From Atherinomorus stipes (lineage: Eukaryota; Chordata; Actinopteri; Atheriniformes; Atherinidae): a DNA stretch of 64,000 bases. The notes under the pieces are model-generated. The model was not told the origin of the DNA. It saw only the letters and a list, made by a program, of their open reading frames with translations, and ran no database searches. Made by a program: the position numbers and the translations under genes. The stretch is taken from assembly GCA_023101725.1 (NCBI GenBank), contig JALJCO010012651.1, forward strand, positions 1-64,000. Reading direction: 5' to 3'. Of the stretch, positions 34,813 through 47,427 are shown one piece after another. Numbering within the stretch: the first letter of the stretch is position 1; the number at the start of each line of letters is the position of its first letter.

Positions 34813-35946
34813 CCTTTACACATCAGTCAGACAGCCCTCTAGTCAGGAGAACCCCTGGCTCACCTTCACACAGATTCAAAGATCACACACACACACACAC
34901 ACATACACAGAAGTTGTGCTGACATGAATCTATGCAGTCACTTTGACTCACATAAACATGCCTCCCCCCTCCATGCAAACACACACACACACGCTCACAC
35001 TTCAAAGAAAGATTGTAACCTGACGGGCTGCCAAACACCAAGAACCCACATTGGATTTTTTTTATGATTTTATTTTTCTTTTCAGACACCCACCTGTTTC
35101 TTACAAACTTTCAAGTCCTATCTGTCTACCCAAGTTTTAAGATCAGTGTCTGACATACGCTCTCAGCCAGTGTCCACATGCTGGTACTCAGGCGCTGCTT
35201 GTCTGATGATCCCTCTCATCCTTCACTGTATACCCCTATCTGAGGATTATGCACACCGAAACATCCTCTAACTAGACACAATGTATCTCCTACCTGTGCA
35301 CCAGGGCCAATATGAACTGAAACGCTCTGTAATCTTATCTGCAACATGTTGCCAAGCTGATGAGCCAGTATGCTGGCTCCGACCTAAACATGAAAACGTC
35401 TCCTTGATGTGAAATGCAGCTGTACGGACAAATCTCACCGGGGTGCTCCTTCCAGTGTCTCACCAACACTGGTCAGATGTTGATGGCTGACAGGCAGCAC
35501 AGAGCCTCCCTCAGTAAGGTCAGGCTTTGTTGGGCCTTTTTTTTGTTCCCATCCCAAGTGCACGGGGGTGCTGTGAGTGTCACAATGGGGGGGGGGGGGT
35601 TCAAGCACTGAGTACTCAGATAACCCTACAAAGCCTATAAGAGCACTTAGTCTGCATAAAATAGATTAAAGGTTGCCACACATTATGTCTGTGTGGAGGT
35701 CCTTAAAATGCACATGGCCTTCAGGTAATTCTAGTCGCGTGTGAAGAGGCATTAAGTTGTGCAAATGTAATTCTAAGTGACTAAGCTCTCATAACTAATA
35801 TAGGTGCTGACACATATCACTATTCATCCATCACATTTCTTGTCATGTCAAGTGACCAATCGAAAACAGCCTTGGGTTACATTGTCGTCTCGCAATTTAA
35901 CTTTACAATCAAAGGTAACACAGCGGGGGGGGGGGGGGGGGGGGGG

Positions 35947-37425
35947 TATTGAACACGTCAACATTTTTTTCTAGTAGAGCTATTGATGTGAAATTTTCAC
36001 CATTTATGTCCATAAATTATGTTATGTGTAATATACTGAAAGACACAGGGAGTATTAAACACATGAATAAATTGAGGAGAAAAGGATGTAGAAAGCCAAG
36101 AAAGCAGCTGGAGTCTGTCAGTATTTAGAAAGTAATCCTGTCCCCTGTCAGTGCAAAGTAATATCAGCTGGTTTAGTCCTGATTGACGCCTTTAAAAAAG
36201 TTTCTCATCACCAAGGTGTCAGACAAGGAGCATTGCATGATGGGTAAAAGCAAAGAGCTGTCTAAAGACCTACACAACCTTATTATTGCAAACACACTGA
36301 AGGCATTGGTTCCAGGTGCATTTCTAAACTTCTGAAAGTTCCAGTGAGCACCATTGGGACCATCATCCGGAAGTGGAAAGAACACGGCATCGTCATAAAG
36401 CGGCCACGGCCAGGTGCTCCTCACAAGATTTCAGACAGAGGAGTCAGAACAATCATCAGAAAGGTTCTCCAACAGCCCAGGACCACTCGTGGAGAGCTTC
36501 AGAAAGACCTGGAACCAGCAGGTACAGTTGTTTCAGAGAAAACAAGAAGCAATGCACTCAACCGCCATGGCCTTCATGCACGAACACCACGCAAGACACA
36601 TTTCTGAAGAAAAACCATGATGATGCTGGTTTGAAGTTTGCAACACAACATCTGGACAAACCCATGACATTCTGGAAAACATAGTCTGGTCAGATGAGAC
36701 CAAAACTGAACTCTTCAGATGAGAAAAGACAACATGTTTGCACTTGACCCCCAAAACACCACAGCAACAGTGAAGTTTGGAGGTGGAATCAGCATAGTGG
36801 GGGCTGTTTTTCAGCATGTGGTACTGGCAGACTTCAAATTATTGAAGGAAGAATGAATGGAGAAAAGTAGAGACATTCTGGACCAGAATTTGCTGCATCT
36901 GCTGAAGATGAAAAGAGGCTGGATCTTTCAGCAAGACGACCATCCCAACACACAGCCAAGAAACACTCACCTGCTTTAAGAAAAAGAAAATAAAGCCGCT
37001 AGAATGGACCAGTCAGTCACCCCACTTGAATTCAATTGAGAATCTTTGGAAAGAACTGAAGATCAGAGTTCCCAGAAGAGACCCCCAGAATCTTGAAGAT
37101 TTGAAGGCATTTGTGTGGAAAAATGGACCAAAATCACACCTGAGCAACGTATTCAACTGGTTTCTCCATACAGGAGGCGTCTGGAGGCTGGAACCACCAA
37201 CAAATGTTTTGCACTAAGTATTAAATAAATTTCAGTAAATGTATTCAATACTTATTCCCTGTGTCATTTCACTATATTACACATAACTTAATTTATGGAC
37301 ATAAATGTTAGGATTTCTTTCTATGTGTGCATTACTTGGGTTGTTGCCGACATCTGGTGAAAATTTCACGTCAATAGCTCTACTAGAAATATGTTTTCTT
37401 AGAAAAAAGTTGACGTATTCAATAG
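35947..37425 (+). mobile_element. Tc1-like transposon with broken transposase
   Basis: Ends are inverted: GTATTGAACACGTCAACATT at the left and, on the other strand, CTATTGAATACGTCAACTTT at the right. The arm motif TAGTAGAGCTATTGA recurs inverted near 37370-37390. Between them a degenerate Tc1 transposase runs on the plus strand from an ATG near 36237. It shows MGKSKELSKDLHN, TIGTIIRKWKEHG (helix-turn-helix part), VRTIIRKVLQQPRTTRGELQ, and near the end NSIENLWKELKIRV with the final acidic residue. Frameshifts and stops break it at several places, so it is inactive. Confidence 0.8.
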
Positions 37426-37591
37426 TTTTTTTTACCTGCTGTAAGTGGTGAGCACAGACTGAGCACATACAAAACAACATGATCATAGCACATAAATCAC
37501 ACGATAAGATGTCATTTACACCATAGCTGTTGCTTTGCCTGTCAAGATGTCCAACATGTCCGTCATTCAAACTGAACAAAGGCTGCTTTCT

Positions 37592-37972
37592 CAGAGAATG
37601 ATGGTCCTTCATTTTCTACTCACCCTCATGCTGAGCAAGACTCTGGAAAACTTTTTTAATATCTCAAATGCAGCCGGAGATCCGAGGAGGGTTTTGTTAT
37701 CCACCAACTTTCACATAATGGAGTTCACTGGCGCTCAACACAAAAATCCCAAAAAATGTGGCATTATTCCTCCATACTGCTCGTCCAATGTAATCCAAGT
37801 GTCCTGAGTGGGTAGCGTCCATAATTTACAAGAAACGACATCATTAAGTATATTTTTATAGCTTAAACAGTAGAACATCACACTTCCTATTTGCTTGTTC
37901 ATGCAGGTTCACTACACTATGAAAGCTGCGGCAGACGAGATCACGCGTTCTTTCTTTCTGTCTTTCTTTCTG

Positions 37973-38016
<44 letters not shown>

Positions 38017-38441
38017 TCAGTCGAATCAACAGTCAACCCTTCTTGTGTTTGTCAGCAGCTCGTTCGCTCCTAGCACAACCTAAACAGCGAATTTCTTCTT
38101 CTATGCTTGAATTATCGGCAGAGTAGGCGCTGAATGCTGTGGCTTCCATAGTGTCGTGAACTTGCATGAACGTGCAAATAGGAAGTGAGATGTACTACTG
38201 TTAAGGCTATAAAAATATACTAAATGATGTAATTTCGAGTAAATTATGGACACTACCCACTCAGGACACTTGGATTACATTGGACGAGCAGTATGGAAGA
38301 ATACTGACAAGTTTTTGTGGACTGTTATGGACCTTCTTGTGTTGAACGGCGGTGAACTCCATTATATGAAATGTAATGGAGTCTACTGAGGGTGAGTAGA
38401 AAATGAAGGCACACCATTCTGTGGGTGTTGTATCCCTTTAA
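37592..38441. mobile_element. Inverted-repeat TTAA element A, copy 5 (near full length)
   Basis: The left arm begins at GAGAATGATGG, lacking the outermost 15 or so bases. The right arm ends TATCCC then TTAA at 38438-38441. The loop is on the opposite strand to that at 58633-59500: the motif AATTTCTTCTTCTATGC is read here instead of its complement. A (TTTC)n tract has expanded in the loop at 37950-38019. Confidence 0.75.
37950..38019. repeat. (TTTC)n microsatellite
   Basis: About 17 TTTC units with two TCTG interruptions, inside the loop of element A copy 5. The 'FFLSFFLS' open frames are from this tract. Confidence 0.95.
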
Positions 38442-39601
38442 AACAAAAAAACCTGAGGTCCCCAAATTGGGGGACCTTGGGAACAGATCATACAAAAATG
38501 GTCATTTTGGAAAGACTGGAAACTACATATCTGCAATAAAATCTCTTTAATCCTGCATTTAATCCTACTGAGGTTTTTTTGTTTGTTTGTTTGTTTTTTT
38601 CGGCAAGCCTGAAACTTTTATTTTTTTCATTTATTTATTTATTTGGGTTGTTTTAAATAAGCAAAAACTAATAGAAAAAGTGAAATTTTCTTGACAAGAT
38701 CCCTTGAAATAAGATACATTTGTCTTAAAACAAGTTCCTATATCTCGCTGAAATGATTCTCTTTAGGTGATTTTGTCTTATAATTAAGTGTAATGAGATC
38801 TTTTGAGAAACGAGAGAAATATACTCGGTAAGATTTCGAGTTTTTGCAGTGCTAAAAAAGAAACTGCTTATCAAGAATAGTTTTCAGGCAGTTAATTATA
38901 AAAGCCTGATATTATTTTGGGCAGGTGTATTGTGGCTGGTCGTGAGGCCAGGCAGTGAACTTGTGTGCTTTAGGCTCTTTGCCACCTGTGATGGAGTGAG
39001 ATCGCACATTAGTCTCAGATACAGTCAGACTAAGAGATGACACATCAGAGGAAATTCTCACAAATTATCTAATGTTATTTTTCTGCTCCTTTGCCATTAC
39101 TTCTGCCTGAGAAACCTGGAAACATACAACAGACACACGTATATTTGTCTACATGTAATGTCACAATCAAGAGGTGGTAATGTATTCCTGGCTAGTGGGT
39201 TTGTGCTTGGTATTATCCGCCTGAATTTAAGTGAACCATGAGTAGAAAAATGTCATTTCAAAACCATTTGCTTGTGTGAGGAAAAAACAGACTATGGGAA
39301 ATGTCTGGAATGTGTTTCAAACTGGGATCTTCAGTATGGAAGATGGTGGATCGATGCCTCCAACCACCCCAATTACTTCCTCATAGGTATTTGTGGCTAA
39401 ATCAGCTATGTCAAACACGCACATTGTCATGCAGCAAGATCTTTAATAACAAGATTATCACATAGTCAGACATAAGCTACACATTTTTATGTATTATTGA
39501 CTGTTTTTTTTATTTGAAATATAAGAATGAGAGGTTTAAGGATACTGAGCACCCAGAGAGCTGCCCAGCCTGGTAAGATAAATTTCATTGTTTGGCACAG
39601 T
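38442..39601. other. No gene recognised
   Basis: About 1.15 kb of AT-rich sequence. Poly-T and TTTG runs lie near 38575-38650. No exon, RNA gene or element end was identified. Confidence 0.45.
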
Positions 39602-39867
39602 TTAAAGGGGAAGTTTGTTTGTTTTTTTCAACCTGGACCTATTTCTAGCATGAAATACGTTCATTTCCTCACCCATACAGTTTTGGTGCAACTTGAATTC
39701 CTTCAGGCGATATTTAGATCCACTCCAGATCAGCGTTTGTCCAATATAATGGAAGTGATGCGGGCAACCTCGTGCAGCCTCTAAATATGGCATTATCTGC
39801 CACAAACTCCTTCATTTTTAGAAAATAGGTCCAGGTTGAAAAAAAAAACAAAAAACTTCCCCTTTAA
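39602..39867. mobile_element. TTAA element F (266 bp)
   Basis: TTAA at 39602-39605 and 39864-39867 flank long inverted ends: AGGGGAAGTTTGTTTG, then CAACCTGGACCTATTTCTA on the left; AATAGGTCCAGGTTG, then ACTTCCCCT on the right. It is non-coding. Scraps resembling its right end occur at 2062 and 27238. Confidence 0.7.
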
Positions 39868-40364
39868 CACAATTTCATTCCCACATTAGTGAAAGATCAG
39901 CAAAACACTATCTGGGAAAGTCTGACTAGAAGCTGTGATAGAAGCTGATTTCTAGCATATTGCTGCCTTGTTCCAACGGTGAACCAGATCCACCAAAACC
40001 TACTTTTTCCTCCTTATTTACAAAGTTTCTGATAATTTTCCAGCCTTAGATTTAAGTTATTATCATCCAGCGTTCAGAAACAAAGTTATTACTGCTGGTA
40101 TTTAATAATCCCAATTCAGCTTTATCTGGATGAGAGAAGCTTATTTTGGGCTGCAGGTGTTGTGTCTAAACAGTGAACCAGATCCATCACAACCCCATTT
40201 ATCCTCCTTATTTATGGAGATTCTGACAGTTTTCCAAACTAACACTTTGAGGCAATCACTGCAATCAGGTGTTTTCTGTAATGTTCAAAAAGACTTCTAC
40301 ACCTGTTGACAGATATGTTGGTCCACATGGGAAAACATCTCTAATGTGTCTGGGACAGTTTTGC

Positions 40365-40396
<32 letters not shown>

Positions 40397-40860
40397 TCCA
40401 TCCACAAACCAAAATCAATATTTCATTTCACTAGATTATGATTTTGTACATTTTTATTTATCATTGCTTTCTTTAGTTTCTTGTTATTTCATTTACGATT
40501 GTGAATTGAAGTGCATGGATAATTTTGAGGACTGTATATATAAATTTTCAAATTTACGGTTTCTGAGATTCAGTTTATTGGTGCTTCAGCGTCCCCAAAA
40601 ATGGACAAAAATCGCTTATGGTAAGAACACACATAGCTGTCATGTCTTCTGTCATAATATGGGCTGCTTTCTTAGTGACCAGTGCTTTTAACTTCTGTGG
40701 CAACCAAGTTTTCCAAAAACACAAGGATAGTCTGCGAAGTGCAAGTTTCCGCTGTGTACGCATGTGCAGCAAATATTTAGGTTGCATGATTAGAATACAA
40801 TACAAGTCATTTAACAGGTTAAATCCTAAAGCTGTAATCAGTGAAAACCCCTCCTGAAAG
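39868..40860. other. No gene; locally duplicated segment
   Basis: Two related segments of about 90 bases (39971-40055 and 40150-40245) share GTGAACCAGATCCA and TCCTCCTTATTTA, so the area includes a diverged tandem duplication of about 180-base period. A (TTA)n run lies at 40366-40395. The 140-codon plus-strand frame at 40269-40691 spans this run and shows no domain. Confidence 0.4.
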
Positions 40861-40944
40861 AGCCTCCTTCAATGAAAAACAGCAACACACAAGAGCAGAT
40901 TAATGAACACAAAAAATCCCATTGCTGGTTCTTGATATGCTTTT

Positions 40945-40950
40945 TTTATT
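40945..40950 (-). terminator. fgf20: Candidate poly(A) signal of fgf20
   Basis: TTTATT on the plus strand gives AATAAA on the minus strand, about 930 bases past the fgf20 stop codon. It is the nearest one I saw on the correct strand, but AT-rich sequence makes chance hits common. The 3' untranslated region would then be 40,930-41,875. Confidence 0.25.
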
Positions 40951-41875
40951 TTACCTCATATTTGAAAAAATATATTCTCAAAATAAATAAATATATGAAA
41001 TAAATATACTGTATGGCCATGAAAAGAAAATCATAAATAAGAATAAAATCTGTCAAAATGTTTGTAAAGGTGTCTTTGTGGGGCCCCCATGCACGTTGTT
41101 CGCCTGCGGTCAGTCGGACAGCAGCTGAATTCCTTCACTGGGTATCAGAATGAGACACAACATATTCCACCACAGGAGACCACAATGGAAGTCATTAAGA
41201 AACTCCATTAGACTCGTCGTCCTTCGCTTCTTCCTCAAGTACTTTGCCGAAGAGTCACAATCTCTGAGCAGCATCTATTTTTGTCCAAGAGCTCTTTCTC
41301 AAAAACAAGCAAGGCTGCTTTCCAGTGCATGAAACTACCTTTTTCTACATAAACCAGCCACATGTTTTAGTGGATTGTGTAATTTAATTAAATGTATACT
41401 TAGCAGCCTCGATAATGTTTGAGTGAAATAAAAAGGCCTACTGATAGACTCATCAGCCACTGCAGTAAAAAGCAACTAGCAGCCAGTGGTTCATATGTGT
41501 CCTCATATGTGTCCATTTGAACATGCAGTCTGGACCAGCACGTATTTGGGTTTCATTTGTTAAAACAAAGGAAATCCAGAAATCATCCATTTGGCCACCA
41601 GGGCCTTTGCATAGGCCACCAAAGGGGCAATATTCAAAGCCCAAAGTTTCTGTTTCTCTGATGGAGACCCTACATCTTCCACAAAAAAAGATTTTCCAAG
41701 ACCTGTTTGCTTTTTCACTCCTTCCTCATTCCAGCAGGGTGAAGTCTTGATTTGGTGCAATTCCTACGATCCTGTTTGGTCCCGATCAACAAGATCCTCC
41801 ACCTCCATTTAAGAAGCGGGATGAGATGAGGTGCACTTGATTCGCCTTTAGGGTTAAGGTAGTACTCCTTTGGTC

Positions 41876-43497
41876 TCAGCTCTGGCCCAGTATGTCTCTG
41901 TACAGATCTGGGACTCTATCTGGGTCTACGGGCCTCGGTAGGAAGTGAGTGAACCTTTGATGTCTTCTTGACCTCGTCCCATCTCGTGATGTCCCATCTT
42001 TGTTCAATGCGACAAAGTAGAACGCCCCCTTTTCACCATGTCGGTAGATGTTTGAAGAGTAAGTGTTGTACCAATTTTCCTCAAATTGCTCCCTGAAAAC
42101 ACATTCTGCTGAGAGCTTCTCCTGCAAAACAGAAAGACAAGCAGACAAAGAAATGAGTTATGCTGCAAAAAGTGCCCCCTACTGGCTGTAAGCATTCACA
42201 TCAGTCACAAAAAGTAGCTTATACAGCATTAAATTTATGTCCAGATCAAAATGTGTACAGAAAATATGTTCATAAGGGTATCCTTACTGATCCATACAGC
42301 TCTCCCTTGCTGTTCATAGCGAGGTACAGGCCACTGTCCACCCCTCTGATGCTGACCAGTCCCACAGCAAGACTGATGAACTCCAGAATACCTGCACACA
42401 CATTACATCACATTCACATTTTAATTAAAAAGCATGTCAAAATCAATATAATTGTTATATGTAACAATGAACTCGTCATTTCGGGTCATTTCTACTAACA
42501 CACTAAATTTCAACTGTATTTAATAACTGTAAAGTACAACTACACTGCATCAGGACCAGGTGTGACACTTGAGATGCAAGACTGCAACTTGAAGTTGCAT
42601 CAAAAACTGAAATGGACTGAAATGAGAAGTAAAAGTGCAACAATCTGCAGGCTGCAGTAAAGAATCACGGCTCTACTTCTGATGTGTCACGAACTGGGGC
42701 TGTCTGATGAGCTGATAAGCTGGTGTCGTCAAACCTCGAAGAAAATGTAGTAGAAATATCTAAAGATGAAATATTCTAAATGTTGTCCTGTTTGGGACGA
42801 TCCAAAAACACATTTCTAGCTGTAAAGTGTCAATACAGTAGGCAACATTTATTTTTTGCAAGTAGCTTAATCATAAGACCCCGTATGGCTCTGGTGGCTG
42901 GTCATATGGGATGAGTGATACAGCTTGTCCTGTTTTGTGAGTTAGAATCCACTGGGTATTCATTTTTCCTTTATTATTTGTATTGTTAAGGTTTTTTTCT
43001 AATTAAAAAAATATACTGGTGATTAGATCACAGATATTTTATCCCCTTTTTAGTTCTATGAACGTATATAATCGCCTCATCCTCCAGGATACTACCAGCT
43101 AGTAATAGTATGCTAAAAACGGCAGCAACGCTAATAATAGTCTAATTGTGAACAGGTCTGTACCGAATCTGCTGTGGTCTTTCCTGGTGCCCTGCACCGA
43201 GCCGTCCGGATGGATCTCCAGGTGGAAGCCGGTCCTGCAGTAAAGCTGCCTCCGCCTCAGAATCCCTTTCAGGTGGCTGAGATCCGCCAGGCTCCGGGAC
43301 AGCCTCTCCGCGGACACCAGGTGCTCCCGCTCCTGCGCCTGTCCTCCCATCATCAGTCCGGTTACAGAGTTGTAGTCCACGGCCCCGGCTGGGGTGAGAA
43401 CAAAATGAGAGCCAACGGGAGCCGGAGCGGCACCCGCAGCACCAAAGCTGTCCAAAAATCCGTTGGCGAAGCTTCCAACCTCGGCCGCTGCCCCCAT
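41876..43497 (-). CDS. fgf20: Fibroblast growth factor 20 (FGF9/16/20 subfamily), three coding exons
   Basis: Secreted paracrine FGF that signals through FGF receptors with heparan sulphate (family knowledge). Coding exons are 43164-43497, 42288-42391 and 41876-42121, with GT-AG borders (donors GTACAG and GTAAGG, acceptors TGTGCAG and TTTGCAG). The middle exon is exactly 104 bases, as usual for FGFs. The protein is 227 residues; human FGF20 has 211. The ATG at 43497 is chosen because TAA stands in frame just upstream at 43504-43506. Residues 75-90 ([16 protein letters not shown]) begin the beta-trefoil, and the last exon carries [18 protein letters not shown] and [16 protein letters not shown], all subfamily hallmarks. 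There is no cleavable signal peptide. The hydrophobic [14 protein letters not shown] (113-126) acts as the uncleaved secretion signal in this subfamily. The N-terminal [11 protein letters not shown] resembles FGF20 more than FGF9 or FGF16. Odd points: an Ala/Gly-rich N-terminus, and alanine at 136 in YLAMN where relatives have glycine. Orientation and neighbour micu3 match human 8p22. The a/b paralogue is not resolved. Confidence 0.93.
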
Positions 43498-44110
43498 CAC
43501 AGATTAAACACCCGACCCTGCTTGCAGCACAGGAGATCCAGGTCGAGGTCCAAGTGATGAGCAAAGAGCCGATCTGCGAGCGAGCGAGGGGTGAGCTCGT
43601 GAAGCGATGGAAAAGAAAAGTTGAATGTGCGAGCAGAAAATACCCCCAGTGAGTGCGTGTTTTGGCGCACCGTTAATTAGATTGCCATCTGATTGCATTA
43701 AACTCCTGTGTTTTAATATGTGTGTGTGTGTGAGCAGTATCCACGGTTGCAGCACTCCGTGTCTCTTCCTCTCTTTTCCACTGCTATTTATCCTTCTCTC
43801 TCTCCTCCTCACGGGATACTCCCCTTTTCCTCCGGCCAGGGTTTCCTCTCGCTGTCTCCTGCTGAATTCACTTCAGCTTATTTATTTATTTATATTTGCC
43901 GTACTCTCCGTTCCCCAGCAGCAGCTGCAGCTCTGAGACAACTGCACGTCGCTCCACAACTATAATATAGCTTCATGTTCGTCATGAGTTGCCTTTTAAA
44001 CGCGCCCCATGCAGTCTCCTCCTTCTATGGCTAATTTCTGCTCCCCTCCATCCCTCCGCTCGTTGCTCTGCTGTCTCACCTTTGATGTTCCGTTTCGGCG
44101 CTGACAGCGC
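43498..44110 (-). promoter_or_regulatory. fgf20: Probable fgf20 5' region
   Basis: Sequence upstream of the fgf20 start is richer in G and C than the surroundings. A TATA-like AATATAAATA lies on the minus strand near 43888-43897, about 390 bases before the ATG, so a long 5' untranslated leader is possible. The start site cannot be placed from sequence alone. An open frame on the minus strand at 43504-43812 would lie in the leader and ends just before the FGF start. It has no known domain. Confidence 0.3.
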
Positions 44111-46868
44111 AGGGACTCGGAGAGGAAATTAAACTACTAGGCTAATAAAAATGAGACTGACAGGCTTATTTTCCCGTATAGCTTAAATCCCCCCGGCAAC
44201 ACAGCGGCTTTGTGACGCTCAAATAGACAGATTATTGGTTATTGGTACTCAAAGCAGCGTAAATAAATTATCTGTGCTCTTGTTTGAGGTAAGAAGTGGG
44301 TGCGCAACTTCACAACAACTTGTGTGCGCTATAAACAGACTCGGTGGAAAAGAGAATGTGTAAAGGCTGTGTCAAACAGCGTGAAAGTGACATCGTCACT
44401 ATCCTAAACGCTTTACAACCCCATAGCTCGATGTCAAAGTGACTCAGGTGCAGCCAGAAACCGAGGAAACCCCCCATTTGCGTAATTTTCGCACCCGGCT
44501 GTTGATTTATTGCTCCCGTTTTGTGTGACTGCCGCACGTTTACAGCGCCCGCACAGACAACCACAGGGCTCTGGTCTACACACACAACCGTACACAATCA
44601 CCCACACACACCTGTGCAAACGACATCACTTGACTGTCAATCCGCTCATTGATCTTTCCATTATGCTTTGAACAGCGCAGGAGCCCATATATCCTTAATT
44701 GTGGTCTTAAAAGACGAATCAAAGACACCCAGTCTTCAAAGCGCATGGATCTTGTAAGGGGATCAGGCAAAAACAACGTATACCTGTTTGAACTGCAAAC
44801 TTAGAAAATACCCCGACACTTGACACTTGAAGAACTTAAGGAGAAGAAAAAAGCATCTGAGAGGCTACATCTTTTAAACTAGCTTATAAGTATCCATATT
44901 TACACACAATGCAGCCCAGACAAGAAAAACAAAAAACGTATATGAAAATAAAAGTGAAAATGCGTATAACCAAACAAAATGTAGGCCTATTTCAAATGCT
45001 TTAAAAAATCTATCAGGAAAGCAGTAGTATGGCAATAAATAAATGAATATTTTTGTGAAAATCAAAGCAGGCTTATTTAGACTTTTTATGAAGACCTGGG
45101 GCACGCGGACCCCTATATAGCATTGATTTCGGCAGCTAGCACTCATACACATAAGCGCACGCGCCCACGCAGCTTCCCCTCCCCACCACACACACACACA
45201 CACACACACACCACTCCTCTCCTGGGAGTCCCGTTGATGAATGAGTTGCAGGAGCAAAGGCGTGCACGCGTGCGTGTGGTCGCTGAACACGGATCGTTTT
45301 GTACTCATGCCGGTTTCTGCAGTATGACAATAAAAACACATTCATATATTTGACGCGTTTCGACTCGTTGTGCGCGCGAGAGAAAGGGCACATAGCGGCG
45401 TGCGTCCGGTTCATTAGCATTAATGACTAACACACACTCACACAAAAAGAACTTTTTTTTTAAAAGGAGACATGGGTCGATCGGAATCGCCTCGGGCTGA
45501 TCAGATGTATTGGATATCGATCTGGCCTCAATGAAGACGTCAACGCCACATCCTCACACTCAGTCACAAGTGAGCAGCTCCCAGGGTCACGTGGTCAGCT
45601 TTGAATTATAATATCTATGTTTTCTGCTCTGTTTGTGGCCACAGAGGGAAGTCAAGCATATAGCGACCTCGGCATGAGGAGGAGGGTGATGGTGATGATG
45701 AGGAGGAGAGGAGACCCCTCAGGGTTATACCCCTACCCCCACACAAAGAAATCACAGCCTATAATCGAATGCCTGGGTAATGGAATAACTGAAAAAGTAG
45801 CCTCAAGGTTATTAATGTAAGTGGTCTCCTAACTAGGGTCTGAGGAACTCCAGGGGTCCTCATAGGAACAAATGACACAGCCTTCATTAAGAATTATACA
45901 GGGATTATTTTTAACTTGATCCCTTATTCAGTTATTAGAAAAGCCAAATTAATCTACGGTAATGTATTTCAATAAGTATTATGTCCATGTAACTGTCTCA
46001 ACATATAAAAGAACTGTTATCACCTGAGTGTGTGCGCAATCTATAAATCTACTGAATTGTGACTATTTGATATTTTCCATAAACATGATTTTATATTAAA
46101 TATCCGTGAGAAAAATCATGCTTTCCTGAAAACTCTTATACACTATCCTACTTTAGATTGGAAAACAAAGGAGTAAATGAAGGGTTTAACATCCATACTC
46201 AACTTTTAAAACTGTTTAATTTGACCAAGTAGTTTTGATAGTCATTGTTTGATCTGTGGATCTTCTGTGCTTCATGTGTGAACAGGTGACAGGCCCAGCC
46301 TTCAGACTTCTCCCCTTTATTCTCACAGCATCAAAGTCATCAGAAAAGCCCCATCAGGTTAACATTAGTCCTACATGTGAAGACTTAAATGAAGAGTTCA
46401 TCTTTGATATTTGTTTGATATCTGCTCTCCATTGGCTGCTTTGATCCTCACTTACTGGAAATCTGATACCAACGCTGACCTTCAATGAGAAGCGAAGACT
46501 GACAAATGTTGAAATCGTTGGTCATTCATAATTTCCTTCCAGGTAAACTGAGACATCTTTCATGTTGACTTCAGCCTGTAGTCATGTTCACTTTTTGGGG
46601 GATATTGGAGATAACATTGACAGAAGTTACTTTGCTGAGTTATTTCCAAACCTTTTCTCTGACTTTTCATTTCATGTTTCACAGCACACAGTCAGGAAGC
46701 TGTATTAACTTTTACATTTACCTGTCTTTCTTTACAGTGATCTCTCCATTAGGTGGATGTTTTAACCCACCTGATATTGATTTATGAATTATTCAAGTAT
46801 AAAAAGGACACCTGATTCAAGGAGAACAGTGTTATGTCCACACATATAGCAGACAACATAGTAAAGGA
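44111..46868. other. Divergent intergenic region, fgf20 side: no gene
   Basis: About 2.7 kb without a recognised exon. A (CA)n array lies at 45184-45212, flanked by CpG-containing sequence (45140-45180, 45255-45420). These parts are candidates for regulatory sequence between the two genes, but nothing specific can be named. Confidence 0.4.
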
Positions 46869-47427
46869 TTAAAGGTAAAAAAAAAAAAAAAAAAAAAAAA
46901 AATCAAAGGTCAATGGCAGTAAAATGTAATATATACCGGTAATTAAAAACTGCATTTCTATTGATGTGTAATTGCTTCACTAGAACAGCTGTTATATGTT
47001 TATTTTCTTAGAATGAGTCATTTATATCTACTTTCTGGGTGGTGCACATATGGAGGCTGCCATATTTGTGCCGCCATTTTTACTACGGTATCCCTAAATG
47101 GACAAAACAGTGTGAGTGAAGTTAGAACCCTCTGAACTTTAAAACTCTACCAGCTTTGTTTAATGGGAGTTAGAGCACTGTTTGGGATCAGTAATGCCTT
47201 AAAACACATTAAAAGTAGTTAGTCATAGTACAATCACAGCTACACCTGAGACGACTGGATCCACTCACAGATGAAAACATCTTTAAGTCTGGGAGAATTT
47301 TGGCCACTTACAGCCACCGTACATTCACAGCAGTGCTTGGAGTTTGAAGTCATTTGAAAGAAAACATCTTTTCTTTCAAACAATCATACCACTAGGTGTC
47401 AGTAATGCTTACATACTGTACCTTTAA
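46869..47427 (-). mobile_element. TTAA element C, copy 4 (complete, 559 bp)
   Basis: TTAA at 46869-46872 and 47424-47427 bracket a full-length minus-strand copy: right end AGGT with a poly-A expansion of about 25, then AATCAAAGGTCAATGG; left end GTCAGTAATGCTTACATACT. Internal order matches the copy at 15355-15902 throughout. Confidence 0.75.

Larger units (their letters stand above)
33409..35946. other. No gene recognised
   Basis: About 2.5 kb. It holds one end of a hAT-like element (33655-33749), CA microsatellites at 34771-34811 and 34883-34902, and poly-G runs at 35587-35599 and 35925-35946. Open frames over the CA and G runs are artefacts. Confidence 0.45.

Noticed and set aside
40269..40691. 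140-codon plus-strand frame
   Set aside because: It crosses a TTA microsatellite (leucine run) and a duplicated non-coding segment; no domain.
41150..41332. Possible extra exon on the minus strand near 41200 (acidic EEEAKDDES reading)
   Set aside because: Short, with stops close on both sides and no clear acceptor. It is more simply fgf20 3' untranslated sequence.
43498..43500. GTG as fgf20 start one codon upstream of the ATG
   Set aside because: Nuclear vertebrate genes start at ATG here. The ATG at 43497 is the first in frame after the TAA at 43504-43506.
43174..43557. 127-codon plus-strand and 140-codon minus-strand frames over fgf20 exon 1
   Set aside because: These are other-frame readings of the GC-rich FGF exon, which itself has clear family identity and splice sites.
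44874..45341. 155-codon minus-strand frame
   Set aside because: It crosses the CA microsatellite (valine-cysteine run) and has no recognisable domain.
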